A DNA stretch of 57,388 bases from an uncultured Oscillospiraceae bacterium (GTDB taxonomy: Bacteria; Bacillota; Clostridia; Oscillospirales; Oscillospiraceae): contig CALWXJ010000024.1 in assembly GCA_944385475.1 (NCBI GenBank), forward strand, positions 1 to 57,388. Reading direction: 5' to 3'. Positions 35,071-42,091 of this stretch are shown one piece after another. Numbering within the stretch: the stretch's first letter is position 1; each line of letters begins with the position of its first letter. The position numbers and the translations under genes were made by a program. Below the pieces are notes generated by a model. It was given only the letters and a program-made list of their open reading frames with translations. It was not told the origin of the DNA and did no database searches.

Positions 35071-36069
35071 GTGGATCACAAGACGCTGTTACTGAATAAA
35101 ACGGACGTGGGTTCTCTGGTGGATCTGGACGCCGTTCAGGCCGCCGTGGAGGATGGGTACCGCTCCTTCCAGAAGGGGCTGGTGTCTCAGCCGGACTTTA
35201 TCGATCTCCACCGCCCCGGCGGGGACGGCGGGATGGATGTCAAGGCCGGCGTGGACGCCGGCTCCGGCAGAATGTCCATCAAGGCCTCCTCCGGCGGATA
35301 TAAATTCAACCCGGAAAAGGGCCTGCCCACCGGCATCAACCTGGTGACGCTGTATGACGCGGATACCAGCGCCGTGCTGTGCGTGATGGACGGCACCTAT
35401 ATCACCGGCTGCCGCACCGCCGCCGCCGGGGCCATCTCTGTGAAGTATATGGCCCGGAAGGACGCCAGCAAGATCGCCATCCTGGGGGCGGGGAACCAGG
35501 GCCGCCGCCAGCTGCGGGCCATCGCCCGGGTGCGGGACCTCACGGACGTATATGTGTGGAGCTTTCATGAAGAGAGCGAGAAGCAGTATGTGGAGGAGAT
35601 GGGGAAGGAACTGGGGCTGACCATGCACCCCTGCAAGACGCCGGAGGAAGCCGTGCGCAACGCCGACATCGTGGTCACCACCACCCATGGATACCGGGGC
35701 TTCGTGGTGGAAAAGGCCTGGCTGAAGCCCGGCACCCACATTGCCGCCATCGGTACGGACACCCCGGGTAAAGAGGAGGTGGCTCCGGACGTGATGGCTT
35801 CTGCCCGGGTGATCTGCGACAGCATCAACTTCTGCAAGGCCCGGGGGGATATGCAGCACCCCCTGAAACTGGGCCTGATGCATCTGGAGGACATCGCCGG
35901 GGAGATCGGCGAGGTGATCCTGGGAGAGAAGCCCGGCCGGGAGAATGATGAACAGATCACGGTCTTCGACACGGTGGGCATGCCCATCCAGGACGTGGCC
36001 ATGGCCAATGCCATCTACCAGGGAGCGCTGGAAAAGGGCATCGGCACCTGGTATGATTTCATGGGCTGA
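35071..36069 (+). CDS. Ornithine cyclodeaminase / mu-crystallin family protein
   Basis: A 332-residue NAD(P)-binding enzyme. The N-terminal dimerisation domain carries RMSIKASSGGYKFNP and the CVMDGTYITGCRTAAAGAISVKYMARKD signature. A Rossmann domain follows (IAILGAGNQGRRQLRAIARV near residues 133-152) with DIVVTTTHG and the C-terminal DTVGMPIQDVAMANAIY. The family includes ornithine cyclodeaminase, alanine dehydrogenase, EutC of ectoine degradation and iminosuccinate reductase BhcD. The GTG start at 35071 is backed by AAAAGGAG. Partnership with dehydratase-like genes, as in EutB/EutC and BhcB/BhcD, favours an imine reductase role over ornithine cyclisation. A terminator follows. Confidence 0.85.
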   Translation: MDHKTLLLNKTDVGSLVDLDAVQAAVEDGYRSFQKGLVSQPDFIDLHRPGGDGGMDVKAGVDAGSGRMSIKASSGGYKFNPEKGLPTGINLVTLYDADTSAVLCVMDGTYITGCRTAAAGAISVKYMARKDASKIAILGAGNQGRRQLRAIARVRDLTDVYVWSFHEESEKQYVEEMGKELGLTMHPCKTPEEAVRNADIVVTTTHGYRGFVVEKAWLKPGTHIAAIGTDTPGKEEVAPDVMASARVICDSINFCKARGDMQHPLKLGLMHLEDIAGEIGEVILGEKPGRENDEQITVFDTVGMPIQDVAMANAIYQGALEKGIGTWYDFMG

Positions 36070-36098
36070 AAAAGCCGTGAGCCTCAAAAAAGGGATAT

Positions 36099-36137
36099 GC
36101 GCCTCCGCCTTAGTTTGGCGGAGGCGCAGATCTTTTT
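36099..36137 (+). terminator. Terminator of the dehydratase cluster
   Basis: An 11-bp perfect stem GCGCCTCCGCC/GGCGGAGGCGC with loop TTAGTTT, then AGATCTTTTT. Confidence 0.85.
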
Positions 36138-36217
36138 CACGGTCTTTTCCCGGCCCTTCTTCCGCCTTCTCCGGCAGGGCCCCGGGGAAGACGGGGAAAG
36201 AGGAAAAGGGGATTTTT

Positions 36218-37399
36218 TTAAAGCGGCTGGTCCAGCAGGCCCAGTACAGCGGCGAAGAGCGTGGTGCGCTCTTGAAGGGAGGAAAGGCGCAGCGACTCGT
36301 TGGTGGAGTGGATCTCATACATATAGGGGCCCAGGGCGTCCACCGTGGGGATGCCCTGGCAGGTGAAGTACCCGGAGTCACCGCCGCCTCCGGTGGACTG
36401 CTCCGAAAGCTCCATCCCCAGAAGCGCTCCGGTCCTGCGTACCCGCTGGTAAAGGGCCACATTGCCCGGCGTACGCTCCATGGGGTGTCCCATCTCGTCG
36501 ATGGTGATGGTGGTGACGGTGCCGGGGATGAAGGTGTCGGAGGCCACCTCCTGAATGATGCCCCGCACCGTCTCCACGTCCGCCGGGGTGGAGACCCGCA
36601 CCCCCACCTTGGCCTGGGCAAAATCCGGCACCACGCCGGTGCCGCCCTCCCCGCCGCTGAGGTGGGCGAAGTTGAACTGGAGCCCCCGGGCGTCGTCATT
36701 GCGGCCATAGAGGGACAGGATCTTATGGGCCAGCTCCACTGTGGCGCTGCGGCCGTCGGCATAGTTGACGCCGGCATGGGATGCCCTGCCCCGGACCGTG
36801 AGGGTCATGGAAAGGGGCGCTTTCCGGGCGGTGATGATACCGTTGTCCCCCCGGCCCGCTTCAAAGACGAAGGCCATCTCCGCCCCCTCCACCTCCGGGG
36901 CAAAGATCTCCTGGGCAGTGGGGGAGCCGATCTCCTCATCGCAGTTGAATAAAAACACGATCTCCTTTTGGGGCAGCAGCCCCGCCTGGGCCAGGATCTT
37001 CACGGCGTAAATGGCCACCAGCACGCCGCCCTTGCAGTCGGCGATCCCCAGGCCGTAGGCCCGGTCCCCTTCCACCCGCCAGGGGTGGCGGGCGGCGTCT
37101 CCCGTCTGGAAGACCGTGTCCAGATGGGCGTTGAGCAGGATCTTCCCCCGGGGGTTTTCCGGGCGCAGGCGGGCCACCAGGTGGGTGCCCACCCCGGGGG
37201 AGTAGTGCCGCTGGGTGGCAATTCCGGGGATTTTGCGCAACAGCCCCTCCACCAGCTCCACCACCTGGAGGTTCCCCGGTTCATAGCGACTCCCGCTGTC
37301 AATGGCGGACAGGGCCCGCAGGATCTCTATCTGTTCCGCCGCCTGGGCACAGGCCCCCGCCCGGGCTGCCTGTAAAACCGATTCCTGACACTGTTCCAT
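36218..37399 (-). CDS. M20 family carboxypeptidase (glutamate carboxypeptidase-like)
   Basis: A 393-residue zinc peptidase of the CPG2/ArgE/DapE type. Metal motifs: LLNAHLDTVF near residue 90, the bridging Asp in GLGIADCKGG near 116-125, the catalytic Glu pair CDEEIGS near 151-157, and EAGR further on. The lid domain carries RGRASHAGVNYADGRSA and the last His is in YEIHSTNESL. CPG2-type enzymes release C-terminal glutamate from peptides or folate. GAAAGGAA precedes the ATG. A minus-strand -10-like TATGAT (37451-37456) with TGG before it may be its promoter. The substrate is unknown. Confidence 0.85.
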   Translation of the reverse strand: MEQCQESVLQAARAGACAQAAEQIEILRALSAIDSGSRYEPGNLQVVELVEGLLRKIPGIATQRHYSPGVGTHLVARLRPENPRGKILLNAHLDTVFQTGDAARHPWRVEGDRAYGLGIADCKGGVLVAIYAVKILAQAGLLPQKEIVFLFNCDEEIGSPTAQEIFAPEVEGAEMAFVFEAGRGDNGIITARKAPLSMTLTVRGRASHAGVNYADGRSATVELAHKILSLYGRNDDARGLQFNFAHLSGGEGGTGVVPDFAQAKVGVRVSTPADVETVRGIIQEVASDTFIPGTVTTITIDEMGHPMERTPGNVALYQRVRRTGALLGMELSEQSTGGGGDSGYFTCQGIPTVDALGPYMYEIHSTNESLRLSSLQERTTLFAAVLGLLDQPL

Positions 37400-37483
37400 A
37401 TGTTGCCGTTCCTTTCTGCCGCCCCTTGAGACGGCCAGGTTTTCCCTGCTATCATACCACGGGGGAAACGGGAAGAAAAGAGC

Positions 37484-37519
37484 AAAAAGCCCGGCGCACC
37501 CATGGGTGCGCCGGGCTTT
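37484..37519 (-). terminator. Terminator of the DMT gene
   Basis: A 16-bp near-perfect palindrome (AAAGCCCGGCGCACCC and complement) with T5 on the minus strand. It separates the DMT gene from the M20 gene. Confidence 0.82.
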
Positions 37520-37534
37520 GAAAAGAACGGGAAC

Positions 37535-38425
37535 TCAGGCCTCCTTTTCCTTGGGGGTATAGCTCAAAAGGAACACGGAGGCCAGGATCAGCAAAATGCC
37601 GATGCCCTTGGTATTGAGGATGGACTCGTGATACAAAATGCAGCTGAGAAGGGTGGCCACCACAGGCTCCATATTGGCCAGGATGGCGGCCTTGCTGGTC
37701 TCCACCCCGGCGAGACCCTGGGTGTAGAGGATGAAGGGGAACACGCAGCACAAAACGCCGATGCCAAGAGCGCCGATCCAGGTATCCGTCTGGCCCATCA
37801 AGGAGAAGTTGTTCCAGATCTGGGACAGGGGCAGGGCGCTGACGGTGGCAAAGAGGAAGGTGTATTCCGAGATGGTGATGGACTGATAGCCCTTCTCCAG
37901 CGCATAGCGGCCAAAAATGCTGTAGAGGGCATAGCCCACGCCGGCTCCGATGCCCACGATGAAGCCCAGGAAGGAGATCTTATAGTCGCCGCTGCTGAAC
38001 ACGCCCGCCACAAAAAGGCACCCCACAAACACGATGATCAGTGCCACCACTTTCCGGGGGGTGATCTTCTCCTTGAACAAGATGGCGGAAAAGAGCATCA
38101 CGAAGATGGGAGAGGTGTACATCAAGATGACTGCCACAGCCAGGCTGGTCATCTCAATGGCGGTGAAATAGCACCAGTTGAAAAACACCAATGAGATGAT
38201 GCCGGTGCCCACGAAGCACCAGCAGTCCCTGGGCTTCACCCGGAACAAAGAACGGTCCTTGATCAGCATGTAAAGGCCCAGAGCCACAGCGGCCGTGGTC
38301 ACCCGGATGGCCACCACTTCCATCGGGGAGAAGCCCACATCCCCCAGGATGTTTTTGAATACGCCGATGCCGCCCCATAAAGACGAGCCGATAATGACCA
38401 TCAAATAGGATTTTTTCTGCTGCAT
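37535..38425 (-). CDS. DMT/EamA-family transporter, probable MerR target
   Basis: A 296-residue transporter with ten predicted helices in two EamA halves: the first includes SSLWGGIGVFKNIL and EVVAIRVTTAAVALG, the second AGVGYALYSIFGRYAL and ANMEPVVATLLSCILYHE. The EPVVA segment is characteristic of EamA exporters. GGAG lies 11 bases before the ATG. The promoter 46 bases upstream has a MerR-type 19-base spacer, so expression is likely induced by a ligand. Export of an amino acid or toxic metabolite is a reasonable inference; substrate unknown. Confidence 0.87.
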   Translation of the reverse strand: MQQKKSYLMVIIGSSLWGGIGVFKNILGDVGFSPMEVVAIRVTTAAVALGLYMLIKDRSLFRVKPRDCWCFVGTGIISLVFFNWCYFTAIEMTSLAVAVILMYTSPIFVMLFSAILFKEKITPRKVVALIIVFVGCLFVAGVFSSGDYKISFLGFIVGIGAGVGYALYSIFGRYALEKGYQSITISEYTFLFATVSALPLSQIWNNFSLMGQTDTWIGALGIGVLCCVFPFILYTQGLAGVETSKAAILANMEPVVATLLSCILYHESILNTKGIGILLILASVFLLSYTPKEKEA

Positions 38426-38470
38426 GGTAGTATAGACTCCTTTTTCTCAATCAAAAAATTCCAAGTATGA

Positions 38471-38501
38471 AGTATAAACCCTACTCTTAGAGGAGAGTCA
38501 A
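38471..38501 (-). promoter_or_regulatory. MerR-type promoter with 19-base spacer
   Basis: On the minus strand TTGACT (38496-38501) and TATACT (38471-38476) are both near consensus but separated by 19 bases. The spacer holds the imperfect dyad CCTACTCTTAGAGGAGAG (plus-strand reading, centred at 38488; 7 of 9 pairs match). This geometry is the classical substrate of MerR-family regulators, which untwist the spacer. The nearest candidate regulator is at 39343-40218. Confidence 0.8.
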
Positions 38502-38558
38502 GAGCCAATTTCCCCTTTGGGGAAAAATGTTGAAAAGCGCCCCTTCCCCGGCAGGGGA

Positions 38559-38600
38559 AAAAGAGGACCCTTCCCCGCTGGGATGCAGCAGGGAAGGGAA
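38559..38600 (-). terminator. Terminator of the B3/B4-protein gene
   Basis: On the minus strand CCCTTCCCTGCTGC pairs with AGCGGGGAAGGG (one G-T and a small loop), followed by TCCTCTTTTT. Confidence 0.7.
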
Positions 38601-38605
38601 AAGCG

Positions 38606-39274
38606 TCACGTCACGATCCAGTGCCGGATATGCTCCACCTTGGTATAGGTCTCAAACTGGGACTGGGCCCGGGCAAGGATCTGCTCCAGGGGGAGGTCGT
38701 TGGAAAAGCAGTAGATCACCGTCAGGATCCGGCGGCTTCCCTCACCGATCATGGCCCGGTGGGAGTCGCTGGTGGGGCTGCCGAAAATGCCCAGGTCGTC
38801 GGACAAGAGCAGCATCTTCTCCATGTCGATAAAGCTCTTGCCGATCCCTTCATAGCCCTGGCCGGCCTGGCCCACCCGGAGGGTCACAGGGCCGGAGAGA
38901 TTGTCCAGATCGTAGGACCCAACAGACAAGGCGCACTCCACAGAGATGAGGTTGTTCACATCCACCACGGAGTTGATGCGGTAGAGGGGGTTGCCCTGGC
39001 GGATGCGGCGCAGCAGGCTCTCCGAGGAGACGCGGTAGCGGGAGGGGCTGCGGCCAAAGGCCTTGTAGGCCTCCCGGGAGCAGTGGATGCCGGGGATATC
39101 CGCCAGCTCCTTCTCCTGCAGCATCTTTTGGGCGGCGGGGATCACTTCTCCGTCCATATGGGCCCAAAAATCCTCCCGGGGGGGCTCCACCTGGGCCTCA
39201 TAGCAAAGGCAGCCCAGCCGGATCTCCGGGAAGGTGTGCAGCAGCGAGGGGTCGATTTTTACAACAGGTTCCAT
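38606..39274 (-). CDS. B3/B4 tRNA-binding-domain protein
   Basis: A 222-residue soluble protein resembling the free-standing B3/B4 domain of phenylalanyl-tRNA synthetase beta. Visible landmarks are YKAFGRSPSRYRVSSESLLRRI, LYRINSVVDVNNLISVECALSVGSYDLD and IFGSPTSDSHRAMIGEGSRRILTVIY, the conserved core of this family. Stand-alone versions are proposed to edit or bind misacylated tRNA or to be ligand-binding domains, and none is well characterised. TTGGAGGA precedes the ATG. It follows the MerR gene by 68 bases on the same strand and could be co-transcribed with it. Confidence 0.8.
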   Translation of the reverse strand: MEPVVKIDPSLLHTFPEIRLGCLCYEAQVEPPREDFWAHMDGEVIPAAQKMLQEKELADIPGIHCSREAYKAFGRSPSRYRVSSESLLRRIRQGNPLYRINSVVDVNNLISVECALSVGSYDLDNLSGPVTLRVGQAGQGYEGIGKSFIDMEKMLLLSDDLGIFGSPTSDSHRAMIGEGSRRILTVIYCFSNDLPLEQILARAQSQFETYTKVEHIRHWIVT

Positions 39275-39342
39275 GGATGTTCCTCCAATATCGGGTTTCT
39301 TTTGACGGCCTGCGCCCCGGACAGTGAGACCGGGGCGGGGGC

Positions 39343-40218
39343 TTACGGTTTTTCCCAGGGGACGTCTTTTTCTCCGGCGGGGCAGCCCTGGGTCTCCCTG
39401 GCATCGGCACCCCCGGGGATGAGGATCTGCACCTCGTAAGGGCAGAGGGAGTACTCATGGAGATTGTCTTCATATTCATTGGCCAGCACCAAAGAGGGCT
39501 TTCCCTTGCGGTCGGAAAAGAACATGCGGATGAGGTAGGGGTCCCAGCCCTCACTGAGGATCCGGGCCCGAAAACAGTAGTAATCCCCCTCGGGGATATC
39601 CAGAATGTCATCGCCATGGAGGCCGGGATTGGATTTGATGAACATCCCGAAATAGTAGGGGTCCAGCTGGTTTTTCAGCAGGGAGTCATAGTTGAGTACA
39701 TAGGAGTATTGACGCATGTAGGCCAGGGATTTGAAGGGCTCGGTGTTACGCAGCTTCGTCAGGCGGATATGAAAGTCATCCTTGCTCTCGTCTTTGCGCA
39801 GCTTCACGCAGACCATGTGCCGGGGGGGAAAATGACGCACATAGGACAGTTTCCGCTGGGGGACTCCCTCTTCACTGTATGCAAAATAGTCCCGGTACCA
39901 CTCGATGGTGTCCAGGGTATCCGCCAGTTGGCGCATCTTCTCCTCGCAGCTCTCCTTCAGCGCGTCAAGATGGCTTACCAGCTTGCGGATGTCATTATCC
40001 ACCAGGATCTCCTTGATCTCCTCCAGGGACATGCCTAACTTTTGAAGATATTTGATGCGGTCGATAAAGTGAAACTGGTCGGCAGAATAGTAGCGGTAGC
40101 CGGAAGACTGGTTGACCTGCTTGGGCTCCAGCAGGTGGATGGAGCTATAGTAACGCAGCGTCTGCACGGACACGCCCATGATCCGGGAGACCTCGCCGAT
40201 GGAGTAAAGATCTTTCAT
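39343..40218 (-). CDS. MerR-family transcriptional regulator with effector domain
   Basis: A 291-residue regulator. The N-terminal winged HTH (YSIGEVSRIMGVSVQTLRYYSSIHLLEPKQV, then SGYRYYSADQF) spans residues 4-50. A dimerising coiled-coil helix runs to about 120, and a C-terminal domain of about 160 residues looks like a GyrI-like drug/ligand-binding module as in BmrR. A GGAGG lies upstream at a rather long spacing of about 14. Promoters with 19-base spacers lie on both sides, before the DMT gene and before the second PLP enzyme, and they are the likely targets. The ligand is unknown. Confidence 0.85.
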   Translation of the reverse strand: MKDLYSIGEVSRIMGVSVQTLRYYSSIHLLEPKQVNQSSGYRYYSADQFHFIDRIKYLQKLGMSLEEIKEILVDNDIRKLVSHLDALKESCEEKMRQLADTLDTIEWYRDYFAYSEEGVPQRKLSYVRHFPPRHMVCVKLRKDESKDDFHIRLTKLRNTEPFKSLAYMRQYSYVLNYDSLLKNQLDPYYFGMFIKSNPGLHGDDILDIPEGDYYCFRARILSEGWDPYLIRMFFSDRKGKPSLVLANEYEDNLHEYSLCPYEVQILIPGGADARETQGCPAGEKDVPWEKP

Positions 40219-40390
40219 ATTGGTTCAGCGCACCTCCGATGTTTCTGCCGGGGACCGCCCGGCCGCAGGGGGGATTTTTTACCCCGTCCAAGCGGGGCCG
40301 CGTGTTTCGAAAAAGCCCCAAAAGACTTCTTCGCCCTGGGAAGATCTGTGGGAAAACGGGAATCCATCCCCTGCCGCCCAAGGAAGATAC

Positions 40391-40426
40391 CTTATAAAAT
40401 ATATATGATTTTTGTAAAAAAGTAAA
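40391..40426 (-). promoter_or_regulatory. Probable promoter of the MerR gene
   Basis: On the minus strand TTTACT (40421-40426) and TATATT (40398-40403) are 17 bases apart. An overlapping TTTACA (40413-40418)/TATAAG (40391-40396) pair has a 16-base spacer. It leaves a leader of about 170 bases with GC-rich hairpins. Confidence 0.5.
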
Positions 40427-40451
40427 GTTTTTTGGAAAGAAACTTTTTTCT

Positions 40452-40495
40452 CCCCTGCAGGTTAGCAAAATGAGGGAAAAACCTGCTTTCAGGGG
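40452..40495. repeat. Nested inverted repeat before the first PLP-enzyme promoter
   Basis: GCAGGTT (40457-40463) pairs with AACCTGC (40480-40486), extended outward by CCCCTG (40452-40457) with CAGGGG (40490-40495). It abuts the -35 at 40496, so an operator is more likely than a terminator. Confidence 0.5.
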
Positions 40496-40524
40496 TTGAC
40501 AGGAACAGGCACCCACCGTATGGT
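40496..40524 (+). promoter_or_regulatory. Promoter of the first trans-sulfuration-type gene
   Basis: Perfect TTGACA (40496-40501) and TATGGT (40519-40524) with a 17-base spacer, 68 bases before the ATG. Unlike the next gene's promoter it has normal spacing. Confidence 0.72.
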
Positions 40525-40591
40525 AAGGGTAGAAAGCTCCGGAGGAGAATGCTCCGGGGAGAAAAAATTACGGAAAGATGGAGGAGCGAGT

Positions 40592-41785
40592 ATGTCCGGT
40601 AAAACAGAGATTCTCTACACCAGGAGGTACAGGGATGACGCGGTAAACCTGCTCAAACCCGAGGCATTTCCCCTGTATACCGCCACAGCCTTCGGCGCCA
40701 ACAGCCTCTCGGAGATCAAGGAGGCCTATCGCCAGGGCTATACCTACATCCGTACCAACAACCCCGACCGGGAGGTGCTGGCCAACCAGGTCACCGCCCT
40801 GGAGGCCCCGGGCATGAAGCGGGAGTCCCTGATCTTCTCCTCCGGCATGGCCTCCATCTCCAACACCCTGGAGGCCCTGCTCAGCCCCGGGGACCATATC
40901 ATCACCCACCGCAGCCTCTATGGCGAGACCCAGGGGGTCTTGAAGCTGCTGAAGGAGAAGATGGGCGTGGAGAGCGACAGCGTGGACCTCAACGATCCCC
41001 AGAGCGTCCGCCGCTGCATCCGGCCCAATACCCGCCTTCTGTACGCGGAGGTGTGCGCCAACCCCAATATGGACCTGGTGGATATCCCCGCTGTGGCCCA
41101 GCTGGCCCATGAACACGGCCTCCTCCTCATGATGGACAACACCTTCACCTCCGCGGTCTCCATCAAGCCTCTGACCCTGGGGGCAGACATTGTGATTTCT
41201 TCCATGACTAAGTTTATGTGCGGCCACTCCGATGTGATTTTGGGCTGCATGACCTCCACCCCGGAGATCGTGGAGAAGGTCTACCCCGTCTCCAAGCTCC
41301 TGGGCACGCCGGCGGATCCCTTCCCCTGCTGGCAGGCCATCCGCAGCCTGGAGACCCTGTTCCTGCGGGTGGAGACCCAGATGCGCAACGCCGCCGCCCT
41401 GGCCGCGTTTTTTGAATCCGACCCCCATGTGGTGCGGGTGAACCACCCCTCTCTGGACAGCTTCCCCCAGCGTGATGTGGCCAAGAAGCTGTGGAAGGAC
41501 GATGCGGCCATGGCCGGGATCATGAGCATCGTGCTGAACACCGAGGACGAGGCGAAGATGGACGCCTTCATGCGCAAGCTCAAATACGCCCATTACGCCA
41601 CCACCCTGGGAGGCATCCATACCACGCTGAACCATCCCTGCACCTCCTCCCACCGGAATATGCCGGACGACCAGCGCCGGGCAGTGGGCATCACGCCGGC
41701 TATGCTGCGGGTGTCCGTGGGCATCGAGGACGTGGAGGATCTGAAGGAGGACTTCCACGCCGCCTTTGCCGCCCTGGACGCATAG
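40592..41785 (+). CDS. Cys/Met-metabolism PLP enzyme (trans-sulfuration family), copy 1
   Basis: A 397-residue fold-type I PLP enzyme of the cystathionine gamma-synthase / gamma-lyase / methionine gamma-lyase family. The Schiff-base Lys lies near residue 206 in VISSMTKFMCGHSD. Also present are SGMASISNTLEALLSPGDHI, LYAEVCANPNMDLVDI and MMDNTFTSA. Usual SR-NPT and YGGT motifs are altered to IRTNNPDR and YGET, so exact activity is uncertain. The start at 40592 has GGAGGAG. It is followed 306 bases later by a close paralogue. The stop is TAG. Confidence 0.85.
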   Translation: MSGKTEILYTRRYRDDAVNLLKPEAFPLYTATAFGANSLSEIKEAYRQGYTYIRTNNPDREVLANQVTALEAPGMKRESLIFSSGMASISNTLEALLSPGDHIITHRSLYGETQGVLKLLKEKMGVESDSVDLNDPQSVRRCIRPNTRLLYAEVCANPNMDLVDIPAVAQLAHEHGLLLMMDNTFTSAVSIKPLTLGADIVISSMTKFMCGHSDVILGCMTSTPEIVEKVYPVSKLLGTPADPFPCWQAIRSLETLFLRVETQMRNAAALAAFFESDPHVVRVNHPSLDSFPQRDVAKKLWKDDAAMAGIMSIVLNTEDEAKMDAFMRKLKYAHYATTLGGIHTTLNHPCTSSHRNMPDDQRRAVGITPAMLRVSVGIEDVEDLKEDFHAAFAALDA

Positions 41786-41931
41786 AAGGCTCCCTGGCGC
41801 CGGGAAAAGGGGGGGCGCTTTCAAAGATCCGCGTCCCAATTTTCCCCGTTTTACCTGGGAAGACCGGGGCAAATAAGAAAAACGCACAAAAAATTTGCTG
41901 AAATTTAGTGAAAAAATATATCAAAAAAGGC

Positions 41932-41970
41932 TTGACTCTATATTAACTATAGACAATACAGTATAGTTAA
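41932..41970 (+). promoter_or_regulatory. MerR-type promoter and overlapping operators before copy 2
   Basis: TTGACT (41932-41937) and TACAGT (41957-41962) are 19 bases apart. Within the spacer the dyad CTATA-TTAAC-TATAG (41938-41952) fits a MerR-family site. A second, perfect 9-bp inverted repeat TTAACTATA (41943-41951) / TATAGTTAA (41962-41970) straddles the -10. The surrounding AT-rich bases contrast with the GC-rich genome. The leader to the ATG is about 120 bases. Confidence 0.7.
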
Positions 41971-42091
41971 AGAATTCCGAACGGCTTTTGAAGCTGCGCC
42001 GCGGTAAATATCTCCTGCAATAGCGGGGGAAGCGCATCCGGGGTCAGCGGGGAGAAGACCGGAAGGAAATTTTATTGGAGGTAATGAAACA

